Positions 22,385-34,129 of a stretch of 64,000 nucleotides of DNA are shown one piece after another (the stretch's first letter is position 1; each line of letters starts with the position of its first letter). The translations under genes were made by a program, and so were the position numbers. The DNA is taken from positions 28,195,001 through 28,259,000 of the forward strand of contig NC_060211.1 of assembly GCF_021130785.1 (NCBI RefSeq). Direction: 5' to 3'. Origin of the DNA: Homalodisca vitripennis (lineage: Eukaryota; Arthropoda; Insecta; Hemiptera; Cicadellidae). The notes under the pieces are model-generated. The model was not told the DNA's origin. It was given only the letters and a program-made list of their open reading frames with translations, and ran no database searches.

Positions 22385-22850
22385 CTGTGTGATATGTCTT
22401 GAATCAGTCCTCTAGGCATAGGCCAGCTTCACATTGGGGACACCAGTAGATTGTGTCCCTTCTTCTGCCATGTTTGTAGCAAACCAAACATCTCCTTTGA
22501 GGCTTTGCTTTTTTTCCCAGTTGGTGGAATCTTTTCAATAAAATGTCTTTCAGTTAGGCCCATTGGTGGAGGCTCAGTGGATGGTCTGCCTTGAACTGTT
22601 CTTGGTACCTCTTGTTGAAATCTTTCCAAAATTTCTTTTACTAGGCCTAATCTAAATGTTAAGTGATCAATATTGTTGTGTTTTGACTTCCAAATGATGT
22701 AGGAGTTCAGAATTGTATTGTTTAGCATACGCTTGAAGACTTCATGTACCATTTAGTACCTCTTTTCCTTTACAGTAGCTAGTTCTCTAGCATTTGATCT
22801 CTAAGGTCCACACCCCCTATATTCTTATAATATTCTACTTCAAACAGCTA
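22385..22850 (-). pseudogene. piggyBac-type transposase C-terminal relic
   Basis: On the minus strand the first block (about 22845-22790) reads YYKNIGGVDLRDQM, the piggyBac-superfamily motif usually near the end of the DDE domain. A stop follows, then VFKRMLNN, TILNSYIIWKSK and ERHFIEKIPPTGKK (22752-22500), the expected helical segment and linker. In another frame comes the C-terminal cysteine-rich domain: CLVCYKHGRRRDTIYWCPQC, GLCLED, a stop, then FKTYHT. The Cys spacing (C-x2-C, later C-x2-C, then C) is that of the zinc-binding tail of these transposases. Stops and at least one frameshift make it a pseudogene. The catalytic Asp residues lie upstream and are missing. No terminal inverted repeat was identified. 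Confidence 0.87.
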
Positions 22851-23159
22851 AACACAAATAATAACATCGTCATGCCAGCAGACAAAGTCGTTTCACAGTC
22901 AATTGCGTAGTTAGAAACAGCTGACAGCAAGCGCCACCTTGATCGATGTTTTTCGTCTACTATAAACTACATGTTGAACGGCTTTCGATACATAAGTATC
23001 AATACACCGATAGTTCATTTAATCTTCTTTCTAACGAAGTATAACTCGAATGTATTACACCAAAAATAACCGAAATATATCGCGGGCCGAGTTCAGCGTA
23101 CAGCGTACGTCGCGGTCCGTCGAAGGGTTATACCTAAATTTCCATATGTCGATACTCTA

Positions 23160-23690
23160 TAGGTATATCAGTACTATCACCCCAGGAGGGTCCCCTTTTG
23201 ATTGAATTAATATCGGCCAGTAGAACCTATACTGGGTGCAGCAAAGCCGATGTGTAACTTAAATATGGGCAATACAATGGAGCGCATTGGGTAAGAAGAT
23301 ACCAGGATACCAATAACCGCAAATGACGAGATAATTGGGTAAAAATAGATGGTAGTTAGGAGTAGTTAACTGCGGAGGATGAGTCTTGGGAAGGATCGTA
23401 ATCATTATAAAAGACCCACCAAAGCTCCCTTAAAATTTAATTCAATCAAGTCTAAACATGAGGAAATATGATTTCTCCTGCTCGCTTTACCTGGAAGAGG
23501 CTGGCACAGAGCTACTCTTCATTTCTTCAAAGGTGTTATGGCTGAGATATTGCCCGTTATTTCTCCTCACGGGACCTTTAAGGAGTAGCAGCCCTATACC
23601 CAATCCTACTAATGCTGAATATCCTATTACTCCGGAAGCAGTGAAAAGGTCCTTTTAGAAGTGCAATAAAAGGTTTCCACATCTTCTTGT
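23160..23690 (+). repeat. Unclassified dispersed repeat, copy 1
   Basis: It matches 63060-63530 in the same orientation. Shared landmarks are a variant of GTCACTTAAATAAGGGCAA, ACCGCAAAT, CTGGAGAGGCTGG/CTGGAAGAGGCTGG, TTTTTCCTCATGGATC/TTTCTCCTCACGGGACC and CACTCCGGAAGCAG/TACTCCGGAAGCAG, followed by GATCCTT/GGTCCTT and AAGTGCAAT. Identity is highest in the right 200 bases. A 66-codon frame (23458-23658) overlaps but is not kept in the second copy. Confidence 0.7.
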
Positions 23691-25223
23691 CCTAAGTAAA
23701 TAAATCTTCAGTTCGTAAACCTTCGTAAGAGAAGACGGCATTCAATGTCCAGTATCATGACAATAACGGAGTTTGCAGAGCAAACATACAATGTTGCCAA
23801 CAGAACGCGTGTTTGTTATATTATAAGTCCACACTTTGCTACGACATGGGGACAGCTTAGTTTACACTGGTTAGTAGTAGTTGTTCAACACTGAAGAAGA
23901 GTCCCGTGAGCATGATATAGGATTGTATAAGTGTTTAATAGGATTTGGAAGAATGTGTGGAAAAGGCACATGAGGGGAGGCGTCAGGACAGTATGGATGA
24001 GTGAAAGTGTACTTAGAGACGATAAAAAACGTATAAAGACGATTAATTTTTTAAGAAATGTGACGGATAATGGAAATTTAAATTTGACGAAATTTGGGAT
24101 GAAGTTTGAAGTGGATTATGGTACGAAGAGAAAGAGAGCTGCGGATTATATGTTTTTGGAGCATAAGTACCCCCTTTGGAGCTAGGAGATGATGATTGTG
24201 GGAGAAGGCTAGCTAGCATGGTGAACATTGAAGATGTCTTTGAGTGTAGGAGATTGATGAATGAGCTAAGAAGGTGGATGTGGGAAAAGACCAAGAAAAT
24301 GCAGAAGGGGTATGTAAAGAGGACAACTTATTCCTTGAATTAGGGAAACTACATATATACTAAATAATATAAGGAGTAGAATTGTTAAAATGGTTGTTCT
24401 ATTGATAAGGCTAGACGTACCTCTGAAATATGTCCTAAAATATGTAATATTAGTTTATTTATGCTAATGCTGCGATATTGCAAGTGAAGTAATCTATTGA
24501 TTGTTTGGCCTGAGTTTTTAATTTTTACAAGAGAAGGCGTTCCAGAAAGAGAAAGTGAATACGTCGTAGAATGGAAGGAGATTAGGATCAAACCGAGGAA
24601 AGAGGATTCACAATGATCGGTAATGTACTATTGTTATCGCTATATGTGGATGTGGAGAGGTAACCTCGGGATACAACCCCATTACACGTGAAAAGAAGAT
24701 GACCGCCATCTCATTGTTGGTGCTTATGTGATAACAGTGAACATCTTGGGTTGAGTGTTTTTTTTGCATGTGTTTTGTATGAGGTCGATTATTGGATACC
24801 CAATTATCGAGTCTCATAAATACAATGTTGTAATTCCTTCAAATCGGGAACAAAAAGTTAGAAATGTTTTTGCCAAGTAAGATTCCCTCCTCGGTCTCCA
24901 TTTCCATGTAAGGAGACTGATCATGTAATACTGACTATGCTACATGTTTGAAAGTTATCTAAAGCGGTAAGAATTATAAATATTAGAGATGTAGCCTCGA
25001 AAAGTGTTTGATAAATATGTATATAATTATAGACCTTTTAACACTTTTAAACTTTTTATTTTCATACTGTACATTTCAAATTCTGGGAATTCGTCTTCAG
25101 GTACTAAGGTTAAGTTAAATTATGAAAATAAATAAATAAAAACCAAATTGTCATGTGTTTTTTCACTACCTTGGTGGCTAAATTTGTGTGTGAATTTAGT
25201 TGTGTGCTGAATTTTATGTGTGT
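23691..25223. other. No gene supported
   Basis: A purine-rich stretch at 23920-24320 carries an 84-codon frame (23931-24185) rich in Arg/Lys without recognised relatives. The remainder is AT-rich. The part from about 25100 may be the 3' UTR of the Penelope-like relic. Confidence 0.35.
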
Positions 25224-25665
25224 TCAATGTATATTGTTTAAAAGTTTATCGAATAATAATTTTTTTGTTAGAAAATCTTTGTCATTTAATAATATATTAT
25301 GATTAATTTTGGCACTTTTGTAAATTTCAAAATGTTCTAAAGTAGACAATAGGCGAATTTTTTTGCTTGTGTGTAAAATTTCAAGATTGTTTTCGATGTT
25401 AGTGTATGTATGGCCGGTGTTATTTAAATGGTCTGCATATTTTGAATTTGATGACGTTTTCAATGCTTTTATGTATGTGTTCATTAAATCTAATTTTGAA
25501 TGATCGGCCGGTTTGTCCAATATAGTGGGATTGAAAATCGTTGCAATTTAATTTGTATACTCCACTATTGTTGAATTTTGAATTTTGATTTTGGTTTGTT
25601 GAATTGCTTTTGTTTTTAATTAAAAGTCCGAGGTTGTTCGAGGTTTTATATATAATTATATACAT
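25224..25665 (-). pseudogene. Penelope-like element GIY-YIG endonuclease fragment
   Basis: The minus strand reads IYKTSNNLGLLIKNK, then GVYKLNCNDFQSHYIGQTGR followed by SFKIRFNEHI. The GVY and YIG pair with the downstream Arg and Glu is the GIY-YIG nuclease core in the form found at the C-terminus of Penelope-like retroelements. After a frameshift near 25460 the protein resumes as SNSKYADHLNNTGHTY, then LEILHTSKK and RLLSTLEHFEIYK, the usual end of this domain, closing at 25224. The reverse transcriptase that should precede it is absent: similarity stops at about 25660 in AT-rich sequence, so the copy is 5' truncated. One of the expected Cys residues (CNDC in relatives) is Phe here. Confidence 0.88.
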
Positions 25666-25669
25666 AATT

Positions 25670-26510
25670 ATAAATACCTAGCATTACTGTACTCTTCTAT
25701 GTTATAATATTTCTTGTATTGATGATAATTACAACGCCATTTATCAACATACTGATACGAATAAGCACATTGGAGTTCCAATTATTGTTAAAGTAAGTAA
25801 AAATCTATTGTTATACACCATACAGTTGAGAGAAGAACAATAGTGCGCAGTTGTATAATTCTCTGTATATATTGTACTGTGCGGTATATTTTGGAAACAA
25901 TACAAGCTTTGTTGTGACACCAGAAGGACCCTAGCGTCCTCAAGAGTCCTCGCAGGCGCTGATTAGATGACCACATCTTGCTTTGACTACATAACAAGCT
26001 TCTTACTTAGTGACGTGCGTTGTTTTAATTGAGGAGGCCTCCAGGTTCGTTACATATTGTTTTCAATCTTTTTTTAGATGTCAACAACCCAATTTTGTTT
26101 TCATCTGCAGACAGCAGTTCTCGAGATTCCGGAGGTTGTTCAACCCACTATTCCACCGCACTAACCAAGCCGAGTCGACAAGAGGTTAATTAAAAAAGGT
26201 GTTCTTAAATTCAGAAAGTAATTAACGAATGTAAAGAAATCGTAAACGACGTTCCTTGAAAAATATATTGACCTATAAATGTTTTTAATGGTTCTATTAT
26301 TACTGTATTAAAAGTTTATTTTTAATTAAAAAGCCAATCTTGAACAGCGCACTCAATGAGATAATGTACTCAATGTACTCATTGCTACACTTGGAGCAAT
26401 AAGATAAATTTAAGCCTGAGGGCAAACGCACTAAGTATAGTAAGCTTCCTTTCTCACTCGAATTATATAGTTATAATAAAAACAAATTCCACTTTTGATT
26501 TACTAAAAAA
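25670..26510. other. No gene supported
   Basis: AT-rich with a slightly GC-richer patch at 25900-26060 (CACCAGAAGGACCCTAGCG). Nothing was recognised. Confidence 0.35.
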
Positions 26511-28200
26511 TGGAAAGGCTGTCACGGGACTGACCGACAGAAGTGACTATTTCGTATAAACGGGCTGTGGATCATCAAAAAGTAAGTGAGCTAATTATTA
26601 AATTGTAATTTTTCGTATTTTAAAATAATATGGGACACTCAATTCTTTGACATAAAAAATTGTATATTTTCTATTAATTTTATAGATGTTTTTGTACAAT
26701 TGTTTTACATTGTATATATTGCAATGATCAATTCGTTCTAAATATTGTAGTTGTTGCCTTCTAAAAATACTTATATGTTTTTCATTATTATCGTTTATAT
26801 TATTGTCTATAATTTACTCAGTATCATTTTTGCTACATTCTTGTATTTCCGAAATAATTAATTTATTGTTATTGTCACCATATTCTAAAAATAAAAATTA
26901 CTGATTTATAATAACGGAAATAAAAAGTAAAAATTATAGAATAAATTCTTGCTAAATATCTTGTAAACACAGCGTCTATTGCTGTTCCATATCTATATGT
27001 ATTTATGTTTTTATCGTTTGACATTGTTAAATTTAATTGATATTTTCAAAAGTCAATTAATGGTTGTGACCTTTCTTCAGCAAATTCGTATTAAAATATG
27101 TTTGTACGTATTTATGTTTTGTAAGTGAATGTAAGGTAAGACCCAATGTGGTTGAGTAAATGTTAAAATGTTAATGTGGTTGAGTAAATGTTACAATGTT
27201 AATCAACAGAGAGACTAATTAGTTTTCTTCCAGGATTAAATTACTCTACGGCTTTGTTTCTTAAAAAGATCTAATACATTTTTAATCCTTTTTTATATCT
27301 CGTCAGGACGAAACTAGTTGTGAACTGGAATAGGAATTATTATTAACCGTGCTGAATTTCAATGTAGATTCCAATAAACTGTAAATACTGCTTTTAAACA
27401 ATGCAGTAGGTAAATCAATTTCACGTTGAATTAAGTAGTTATTAAAATAGTGGTTCATAGACTTATTAAAACAAGTATTTTACTATATATTTGAGTCTCT
27501 TTGCAATCTATTGTCTGGCGTTGTAAGTTTGTTAGTGCGTTAAAGTCAACATAGCTACTAACAGCTTTGTATGAATCGATTTTGTAAGTTTTGGCACCTT
27601 TTAAAATGTAACTTAAGTAACAACCTGAAAAATTTCATAACCAAGGAATTTCTGCAGAATCAGGGATACATTCAGATGATACGATATTTCGGACAACATT
27701 TTCGTCAATAATAATATGAGTAAAGTGATCGAATAATTAGAAAACAATTAGTTGTAAAATAAAATTAGATAGAAGTCTCTTGTTATTTTCCTTGTCATAT
27801 ATAATGTTGTATGTTATTGTGGTTTATATTTTCTTATTAATATCTCCTAACAGAGTTTTTAGTAAGATCAACTTTTGTTTGTCCAGATCAAATTTCGTAT
27901 AAGTTTGTTTACGTTTCGGGAGAGCTGTCATTTTACTCTCAAAGTATGTACAAATATACATTCATAGCCCGCCAAAAGAAGTAGTTACTTCAACAAGGAG
28001 CGGCAGTAATTTCTCAATAGCGAGCTTGGATAGCCACTGAAGACTGAACGGAGGGAGAAACGCCCTGGACATACAAAAGGGCCGTGATAGTCCCGCCCCT
28101 AGCGGCTACAGAGCTTACAAGCGTGACGTTCCCTGACGCGAAACGAAAGTATTTTATCCGTAAAAAAACATACATCCATAGCCCGCTAAAAGAAGTAGCC
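26511..28200 (+). mobile_element. TIR element, long copy (CGGGCTRTG ends)
   Basis: The left end reads TGGAAAGGCTGTCACGGGAC and then AGAAGTGACTATTTCGTATA with ACGGGCTGTG. The right end contains the inverted form, CATAGCCCGC-AAAAGAAGTAG-CACTTC, twice (27965-27993 and 28170-28200). A relative at 56610-57418 has the same ends in the same orientation. The part at about 26930-27420 matches that relative's core on the opposite strand. No transposase frame is visible. The section 28030-28130 is GC-richer and shares CCCCTAGCGG and ACAAGCGTGACGT with the relative. Confidence 0.65.
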
Positions 28201-28306
28201 ACTTCAAAAACGGCTCTTACAGACAGGTACTTGGACGTTTACTGTTTGCAAGATTACCGCTTTGCATTGATATGCCTGATGGTAGCAATCTTTGTATTGG
28301 TCACAT

Positions 28307-28915
28307 CTCACTGACGCAGCATATTCACGTAACGATTACATGTTCGTGAGACGATTACATTGGCCTTAGCGATGTTTTGTAAACTGTACTACATACCACT
28401 ATTACAGACCATTACAGTACGGACTTCTCACTTATGACAGTATATTCAAGTAGTGAGACACATGTTCGTGAGACACATTGACCTGAGCGATGTTTTTTAA
28501 ACTGTACTATATACTACTCTGACGGACCATTACAGTACGGATATCTCACTGACGACACCATATTCAGGTAACGATCACATGTTCGTGAGATATATTTATC
28601 TAAGCGATGTTTTGTAAACTGTACTATATACTACTCTGACGGACCATTACAGTACGGATATCTCACTGACGACACCATATTCAGGTAACGATCACATGTT
28701 CGTGAGATACATTTATCTAAGCGATGTTTTGTAAACTGTACTATATACTACTCTGACGGACCATTACAGTACGGATATCTCACTGACGACACCATATTCA
28801 GGTAACGATCACAAATGTTCGTGAGATACATTTATCTAAGCGATGTTTTGTTAACTGTACTATATACTATTCTGACGGACCATTACGGTACGGACATCTC
28901 ACTGACGACAGCACT
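28307..28915 (+). repeat. 117-bp tandem array, about 5 units
   Basis: CTCA(C)TGAC markers lie at 28307, 28427, 28545, 28662, 28779 and 28898. The unit includes CACATGTTCGTGAGA, AAGCGATGTTTTGTAAACTG and GACGGACCATTACAGTACGG. The three middle units are almost identical; the outer ones diverge. No frame passes through. Confidence 0.93.
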
Positions 28916-29149
28916 ATCAGATATGTATTTATTTCTCTTAACTCTAAGCAAATAATACTTGTGTAGTAGTGTAAGAAAATTTTATCAATGTTATACATCT
29001 ATATTTACTCAATAACTGTAAATAATTTCAAAATCAACAAGCAGCTGTATATCCTTTGCTGTTTTTTGAACAAAAGTTGGAAGTTAAAGTGAAATTTTAA
29101 CAGATGTAATTTTGTTTCAGGTAGTTGGTGATTTTAAGCTGTGTGAGCC

Positions 29150-29465
29150 CAAATAATACCATGTAAGTTTCGTATAGAAGGGTCAGATGTAGAATTTGTA
29201 TACACATAAATTAGCTATGATTAGAAGGTTGAAATTGAATGTTTAGTTTAGCTCAAGTACACCTTCCTTTTATTGCAGCTTCTGGTATTTGACGCTGTCT
29301 CAGACTTGACTCCTGGAATCTTCGTCGCCGAATTTCTTTGGATCTCTTCAGACGAACATGACTCTAGATTCCAGGAGTCAAGTCTGAGACAGCGTCAGAT
29401 ACCAGACGCTACAACAAAAGGAAGGTGAACTGGAGCTAAACTCAACATTCAGACGTATAAATTGT
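29150..29465 (-). mobile_element. Foldback element, family 2 copy 2 (near-perfect hairpin)
   Basis: The left arm (29234-29321) and right arm (29355-29450) are inverted copies. GACTCCTGGAATC and GATTCCAGGAGTC face each other around a short loop of about 33 bases holding TTCGTCGCCGAATTTC. The outer ends TTTAGTTTAGCTC and GAGCTAAACTC also match. Relative to the copy at 20899 it is on the minus strand. The hairpin could fold as single-stranded DNA or RNA; it has no coding capacity. Confidence 0.85.
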
Positions 29466-29722
29466 TAGAAACCGTAAAATAAGGTCAGTAGAACAAGGCG
29501 TGTGTCCATGTTACATCGGACGAGGTGTGGAGAAAGTACCGCACACATTACACTGAGTGAGACATGCCGGGGAAGGGTGTGGCACTAATTGTATTGCTTC
29601 CGATCATGCCGCTCGTCCTGTACTATCCTTTTATAGTTGGCGACTTTGGAAACATTTCACACCGTTTCATTAAAAAAACCCTTTCTTAAAAGACTTGTCA
29701 TGGTGAGAGTTTTAAGTGATCC

Positions 29723-30080
29723 ATATTTAGCTGAGCGTTAGTGAAGCCTATTAATTTAAGAGGCAGGAGAAGTTAATTTCTGTCTGTCCAAATGGTATCT
29801 AGTGAAAGAAATAACCTATAGACATGTAATTTTGTATCAAATTCATTTCTAAATTGGAAACACCGAATTCGATGGTTGTCCAAATCACTCTATGGAACTG
29901 GCAGAGCGTTAGTGAACAGTTCTACATTGATCTCAATGGTAACCATGATAGCAAAAATAAAATCACAGTATAAATCAATGTTTAAACAAACCGTAACTAC
30001 TTTAATATGTGACTTAATACATATGCCTTTAGATTTTCAATTTGGCATGCAACCTCTGCGAAGCCTGTTACGCAAGCCTG
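29723..30080 (+). repeat. Dispersed GCTGAGCGTTAG repeat
   Basis: It starts TTTAGCTGAGCGTTAGTGAA then GCCTATTA, and contains a second short AGAGCGTTAGTGAA at about 29902. It ends near GGCATGCAACCTCTGCGAAG. The start and end motifs recur at 61797-61985 (start GGCTGAGCGTCGTTGAAG, end TGCATGTAATCTCAGCAAAG). An end-only trace lies at about 50828-50857. Confidence 0.55.
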
Positions 30081-30194
30081 TGGCGTAGTATCACTTGCAA
30101 ACACATGGGTAAATACTTTAAAAAAATCTCATTTAAGCCTCGTTTAAGTTATGCCGGCTTCGATGTTCACTGGTTTTTATTGCCAAAGTACGTA

Positions 30195-30272
30195 ATTTGA
30201 CCTCCCCGGGATTTGAGCCCGTGATCTCTCGGTTAGAGAGCCGACACTATAATCATTAGTCTACGGGGGATG
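30195..30272 (-). pseudogene. tRNA-like pseudogene or SINE head
   Basis: The minus strand has a D-arm/A-box-like GTAGACTAATGATTATAGTG, an anticodon-arm region TCGGCTCTCTAACCGA and a T-arm with B-box-like CGGGCTCAAATCCCGG. The acceptor stem pairs poorly (about 4 of 7), and the anticodon arm has a 4-bp stem with an 8-base loop, so a functional tRNA is unlikely. A tRNA-derived repeat different from the Leu-type SINE is possible; no second copy was found. Confidence 0.45.
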
Positions 30273-30417
30273 ATTATGTGTAGATACTGAAGTGCGCTTA
30301 TCTGAGAAACTTTTTATATATTTTTTTAAAATAAAAATCTCTTTTTAAACTTCATAAAGCTTGAAATACATAAGAATATAGGTTACGTTACGTAAAAAGT
30401 GTGCTACCTAAGGTTGA

Positions 30418-32021
30418 AATTGTGTTGTGGGGTGTATCCCAACGTCAGATACTGTCACGCTTGGCGCTGAAAGTGTTGAAGGGTGTAAAAGTCTTTGCAC
30501 ATTGTGTTGTGGGGTGTATCCCAACGTCAGACACTGTGACGCTTGGCGCTGAAAGTGTTGAAGGGTGTAAAACGTCTTTACACATTGTGTTATGGGGTGT
30601 ATCCCAACGTCAGACACTGTCACGCTTGGCGCTGAAGGTGTTGAAGGGTGTAAAAGTTTTTGCATATTTTGTTGTGGGGTGTATCCCAACGTCAGACACT
30701 GTCACGCTTGGCGCTGAAAGTGTTGAAGGGTGTAAAAGTTTTTGCATATTTTGTTGTGGGGTGTATCCCAACGTCAGACACTGTCACGCTTGGCGCTGAA
30801 AGTGTTGAAGGGTGTAAAAGTTTTTGCATATTTTGTTGTGGGGTGTATCCCAACGTCAGACACTGTCACGCTTGGCGCTGAAAGTGTTGAAGGGTGTAAA
30901 AGTTTTTGCATATTTTGTTGTGGGGTGTATCCCAACGTCAGACACTGTCACGCTTGGCGCTGAAAGTGTTGAAGGGTGTAAAAGTTTTTGCGTATCGTGT
31001 TGTGGGGTGTATCCCAACGTCAGACACTGTCACGCTTGGCGCTGAAAGTGTTGAAGGGTGTAAAAGTTTTGCATATTGTGTTGTGGGGTGTATCCCAACG
31101 TCAGACACTGTCACGCTTGGCGCTGAAAGTGTTGAAGGGTGTAAAAGTCTTTGCACATTGTGTTGTGGGGTGTATCCCAACGTCAGACACTGTCACGCTT
31201 GTCGCTGAAAGTGTTGAAGGGTGTAAAAGTTTTTGCATATTTTGTTGTGGGGTGTATCCTAACGTCAGACATTGTGATGCTTGGCGCTGAAAGTGTTGAA
31301 GGGTGTAAAAGTTTTTGCACGTATGTGTTATGGGGTGTATCCCAACGTCAGACACTGTCACGCTTGGCGCTGAAAGTGTTGAAGGGTGTAAACGTCTTTG
31401 CGTATCGTGTTGTGGGGTGTATCCCAACGTCAGACACTGTCACGCTTGGCGCTGAAAGTGTTGAAGGGTGTAAAAGTTTTGCATATTGTGTTGTGGGTGT
31501 ATCCCAACGTCAGACACTGTCACGCTTGGCGCTGAAAGTGTTGAAGGGTGTAAAAGTCTTTGCACATTGTGTTGTGGGGTGTATCCCGACGTGAGACACT
31601 GTCACGCTTGGCGCTGAAAGTGTTGAAGGGTGTAAAAGTCTTTGCACGTTGTGTTATGGGGTGTATGTCAGACATTGTCACGCTTGGCGCTGAAAGTGTT
31701 GAAGGGTGTAAAAGTTTTTGCGTATCGTGTTGTGGGGTGTATCCCAACGTCAGACACTGTCACGCTTAGGGTGTAAACGTCTTTGCACATTGTGTATCCC
31801 AACGTCAGACACTGTCACGCTTGTCGCTGAAAGTGTTGAATGTAAAAGTTTTTGCATATTTTGTTGTGGGGTGTATCCTAACGTCAGACACTGTGATGCT
31901 TGCGCTGAAAGTGTTGAAGGGTGTAAAAGTTTTTGCATATTTTGTTGTGGGGTGTATCCCAAAATCAGACACTATGATGCTTGGCGCTGAAAGTATTGAA
32001 GGGTGTAAAAGTTTTTGCACA
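30418..32021 (+). repeat. 82-bp tandem array, about 20 units
   Basis: Units repeat every 82 bases (30660, 30742, 30824, 30906, 30988). The core holds GGGGTGTATCCCAACGTCAG, ACTGTCACGCTTGGCGCTGA and GTGTTGAAGGGTGTAAAAG. The central units (30.66-31.0 kb) are nearly identical. Units from 31.2 kb on vary, and several at 31.65-31.85 kb carry deletions. Overlapping frames of up to 147 codons are by-products: 82 is one more than a multiple of three, and a full three-unit cycle meets a TGA. Confidence 0.96.
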
Positions 32022-32029
32022 AAAACAAA

Positions 32030-33281
32030 CCCCATGGGGTTAAATACTAATGTGATGTTTTGTGCTGATATCTAAAAATAATGAATTGGTAAAATTCTTA
32101 TTTTTAACACAATTTCTACGTATTGAGGGCACAATTTCAAAAGAAGTAGGATTTTATTCCACCATGTAAAATAAAAAACTGATCTTCACAATTCAATTAA
32201 GTGTGGATTTCAGTGCTGGCCTCATTCGAGAACTGCTATTGAGTGAAATATTGGCATGTACGCTATGCGACACACGAGGAGCGCTCGTATTACGACAAAG
32301 GAGGTCACGCTTATTGTGTTTAACAGCGACAGGATGATAGGGAGAAATGTCTATTCATTCTTTAGTAAAATCTGGAAAATAATTCAAGTAAATGTCCGCT
32401 TGTGCTTCTAGCGCCCTGGGAGTCATGTCAGTGAGAGTGGTTGATGTGGGCGGGAGGGGTGGTCAGTCCTTAGCCCCTAGGGTACCCTCTCCAGTAATCC
32501 ATTCATACGTAGTATGGTAACTAAATTTTGTCTAGATATAATTGCAGAACAAGTTTTATTCCTTAATTTAGTTTTAACAGAGCGTTTTAGGAATAGTGAG
32601 AAGGAGTAACACTCAGAAACAGTCAACAATGTGGGCAGATACTGTTAGCTATTAATTAAGCTGGTAGTTTTCGAGTTAACAGTCAGGTGTACATATACTA
32701 TACTGACAACAGTTTACTTTCAGGCCATGTCTATCAGTTTGATACACGCGGCATTGTTTTTCAGGCCATAGAAAATTGCGGTAAAACATCATACAGGGTT
32801 TTGACGCATGTATTTATGCATGGCTTTCAAGAATAGTAACAAAGAACACTCTTTTTATTTGACGAGAATAAAGAAAAATTTGACCAAACTGCATTACGCA
32901 CTATGTATCAAATTTACGCATACGGACCTAAAGAAATATCGAAAGTGACTGATTGATAGTGACTTGTCGAAATATTTTATTCAGGTAGAATAATATAATT
33001 TGATGAATCAAGTAATAACATATTATTTCTATTTATATCCAAAACAGACTCAGAACTGCAATACAATATCTGTCTGGAAGAGAAATGGAAACGTTATATA
33101 ATTTGCAATGTTCCCAGTCATTGCATTTTCTAAGCAAACCAAAAATCTTTTTTTACACTTCGGATATCAGAAGTTACCTCTTCGCTGTTGTGGTAATGCA
33201 GCGTTTTCTTTATGTAATGTAATCTATTCGGGTATAAAAAGCAAGGAACAATGGAAATTTGTGTGCATCAATATAGTCAAT
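32030..33281. other. No gene supported
   Basis: Mostly AT-rich. A GC-richer patch at 32400-32490 (GGGCGGGAGGGG, GCCCCTAGGG) stands out but has no recognisable content. Confidence 0.35.
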
Positions 33282-34125
33282 AGTCAATAGTCAATTTTTT
33301 ATTGTGGAGACAAAATACATTTGTATAGCAAACGTCAAATATGTTAAAATTTGGACATACATACCACATCGAGCTCTCATTCAGACATACATTTGATCAC
33401 TCATTCCACGTTCATCCATCACCAATAATTCCCACTTCGTTCGAGAGTCAGTCTTGTTATTGTGTGGTCTCCCAGTCATATTCCAGAAACTCTTTTAAAT
33501 TGTAAAATGCATTTGACGCTAAACAGAGTTTTAATCGAGTTTTTAATGCCTTGAGCGTAGAGGCTTTTCTTAATTCATTAGGCAATCTGTTAATAAAATG
33601 ATCCCCGGCCTGTGAAGGCAAGCGTTCATAAACCACCGTCCTGTGTCTCCCAGTTCGGTAGTTGTCTCTGCCTCTAGTCCCGTACGAATGAATGTCTCGG
33701 CCCGTAATCAAGGCACATTTAGACATACAATACAACGTTGTTTCTAAAATGTAGAGGCTAGGCAGATTTAACAGTTGCAACCTTTTAAAAGTTGACCTGC
33801 ACGACTCTCTAAACTTCAATTTTGCAATGGTGCGGATCACTCGCTTCTGTAACTTAAACACTCTTGAAAATTGGTTACTTGCACAGGCACCCCACAGTAC
33901 CAATGCGTAAGTGAGGTGTGGATAAATCAAGCCATAATACGCCGTTATCAGAACTTGACTTGGGCAGTATTTGGCTAGAGACCTCAGAACATAAATGCCT
34001 GAGGCTAATTTTGAGCAAACGTGATCGATGTGAACATTCCATGTCAAACCTTGATCAAGGTAAATTCTCAGGAATTTTGAGGAATAGCCTTCTTCTAGTA
34101 TTGTATCCGCTAACAATATGATACA
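33282..34125 (-). pseudogene. Non-LTR retrotransposon 3' end, longest intact RT C-terminus
   Basis: A single 219-codon minus-strand frame (34116-33457) reads LADTILEEGYSSKF, LDQGLTWNVHIDHV, AYYGLIYPHLTYALVLWG, then FKLQKRVIRTIAKLKFRESC, LLNLPSLYILE and RDNYRTGRHRTVVYERLPSQ, ending EYDWETTQ and stop. It is the thumb/C-terminal part of a Jockey/CR1-type ORF2 and is very similar to the copy at 4466-5330, but without frameshifts. The polymerase active site is missing because the insertion is truncated at about 34125. The 3' UTR runs to 33282 and ends on the minus strand in tandem TTGACTA units, as expected where a LINE ends in short repeats. The undamaged frame suggests a younger insertion than the other copies. 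Confidence 0.9.
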
Positions 34126-34129
34126 CAGA

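Noticed and set aside
23931..24185. 84-codon Lys/Arg-rich frame as a nuclear protein gene
   Set aside because: There is no recognisable domain, start context or neighbouring exon; purine-rich composition explains the residues.
28307..28915. Hammerhead motif in the 117-bp array (CTGACGA present)
   Set aside because: The CUGANGA-like word is not followed by a stem and GAAA at the required distance.
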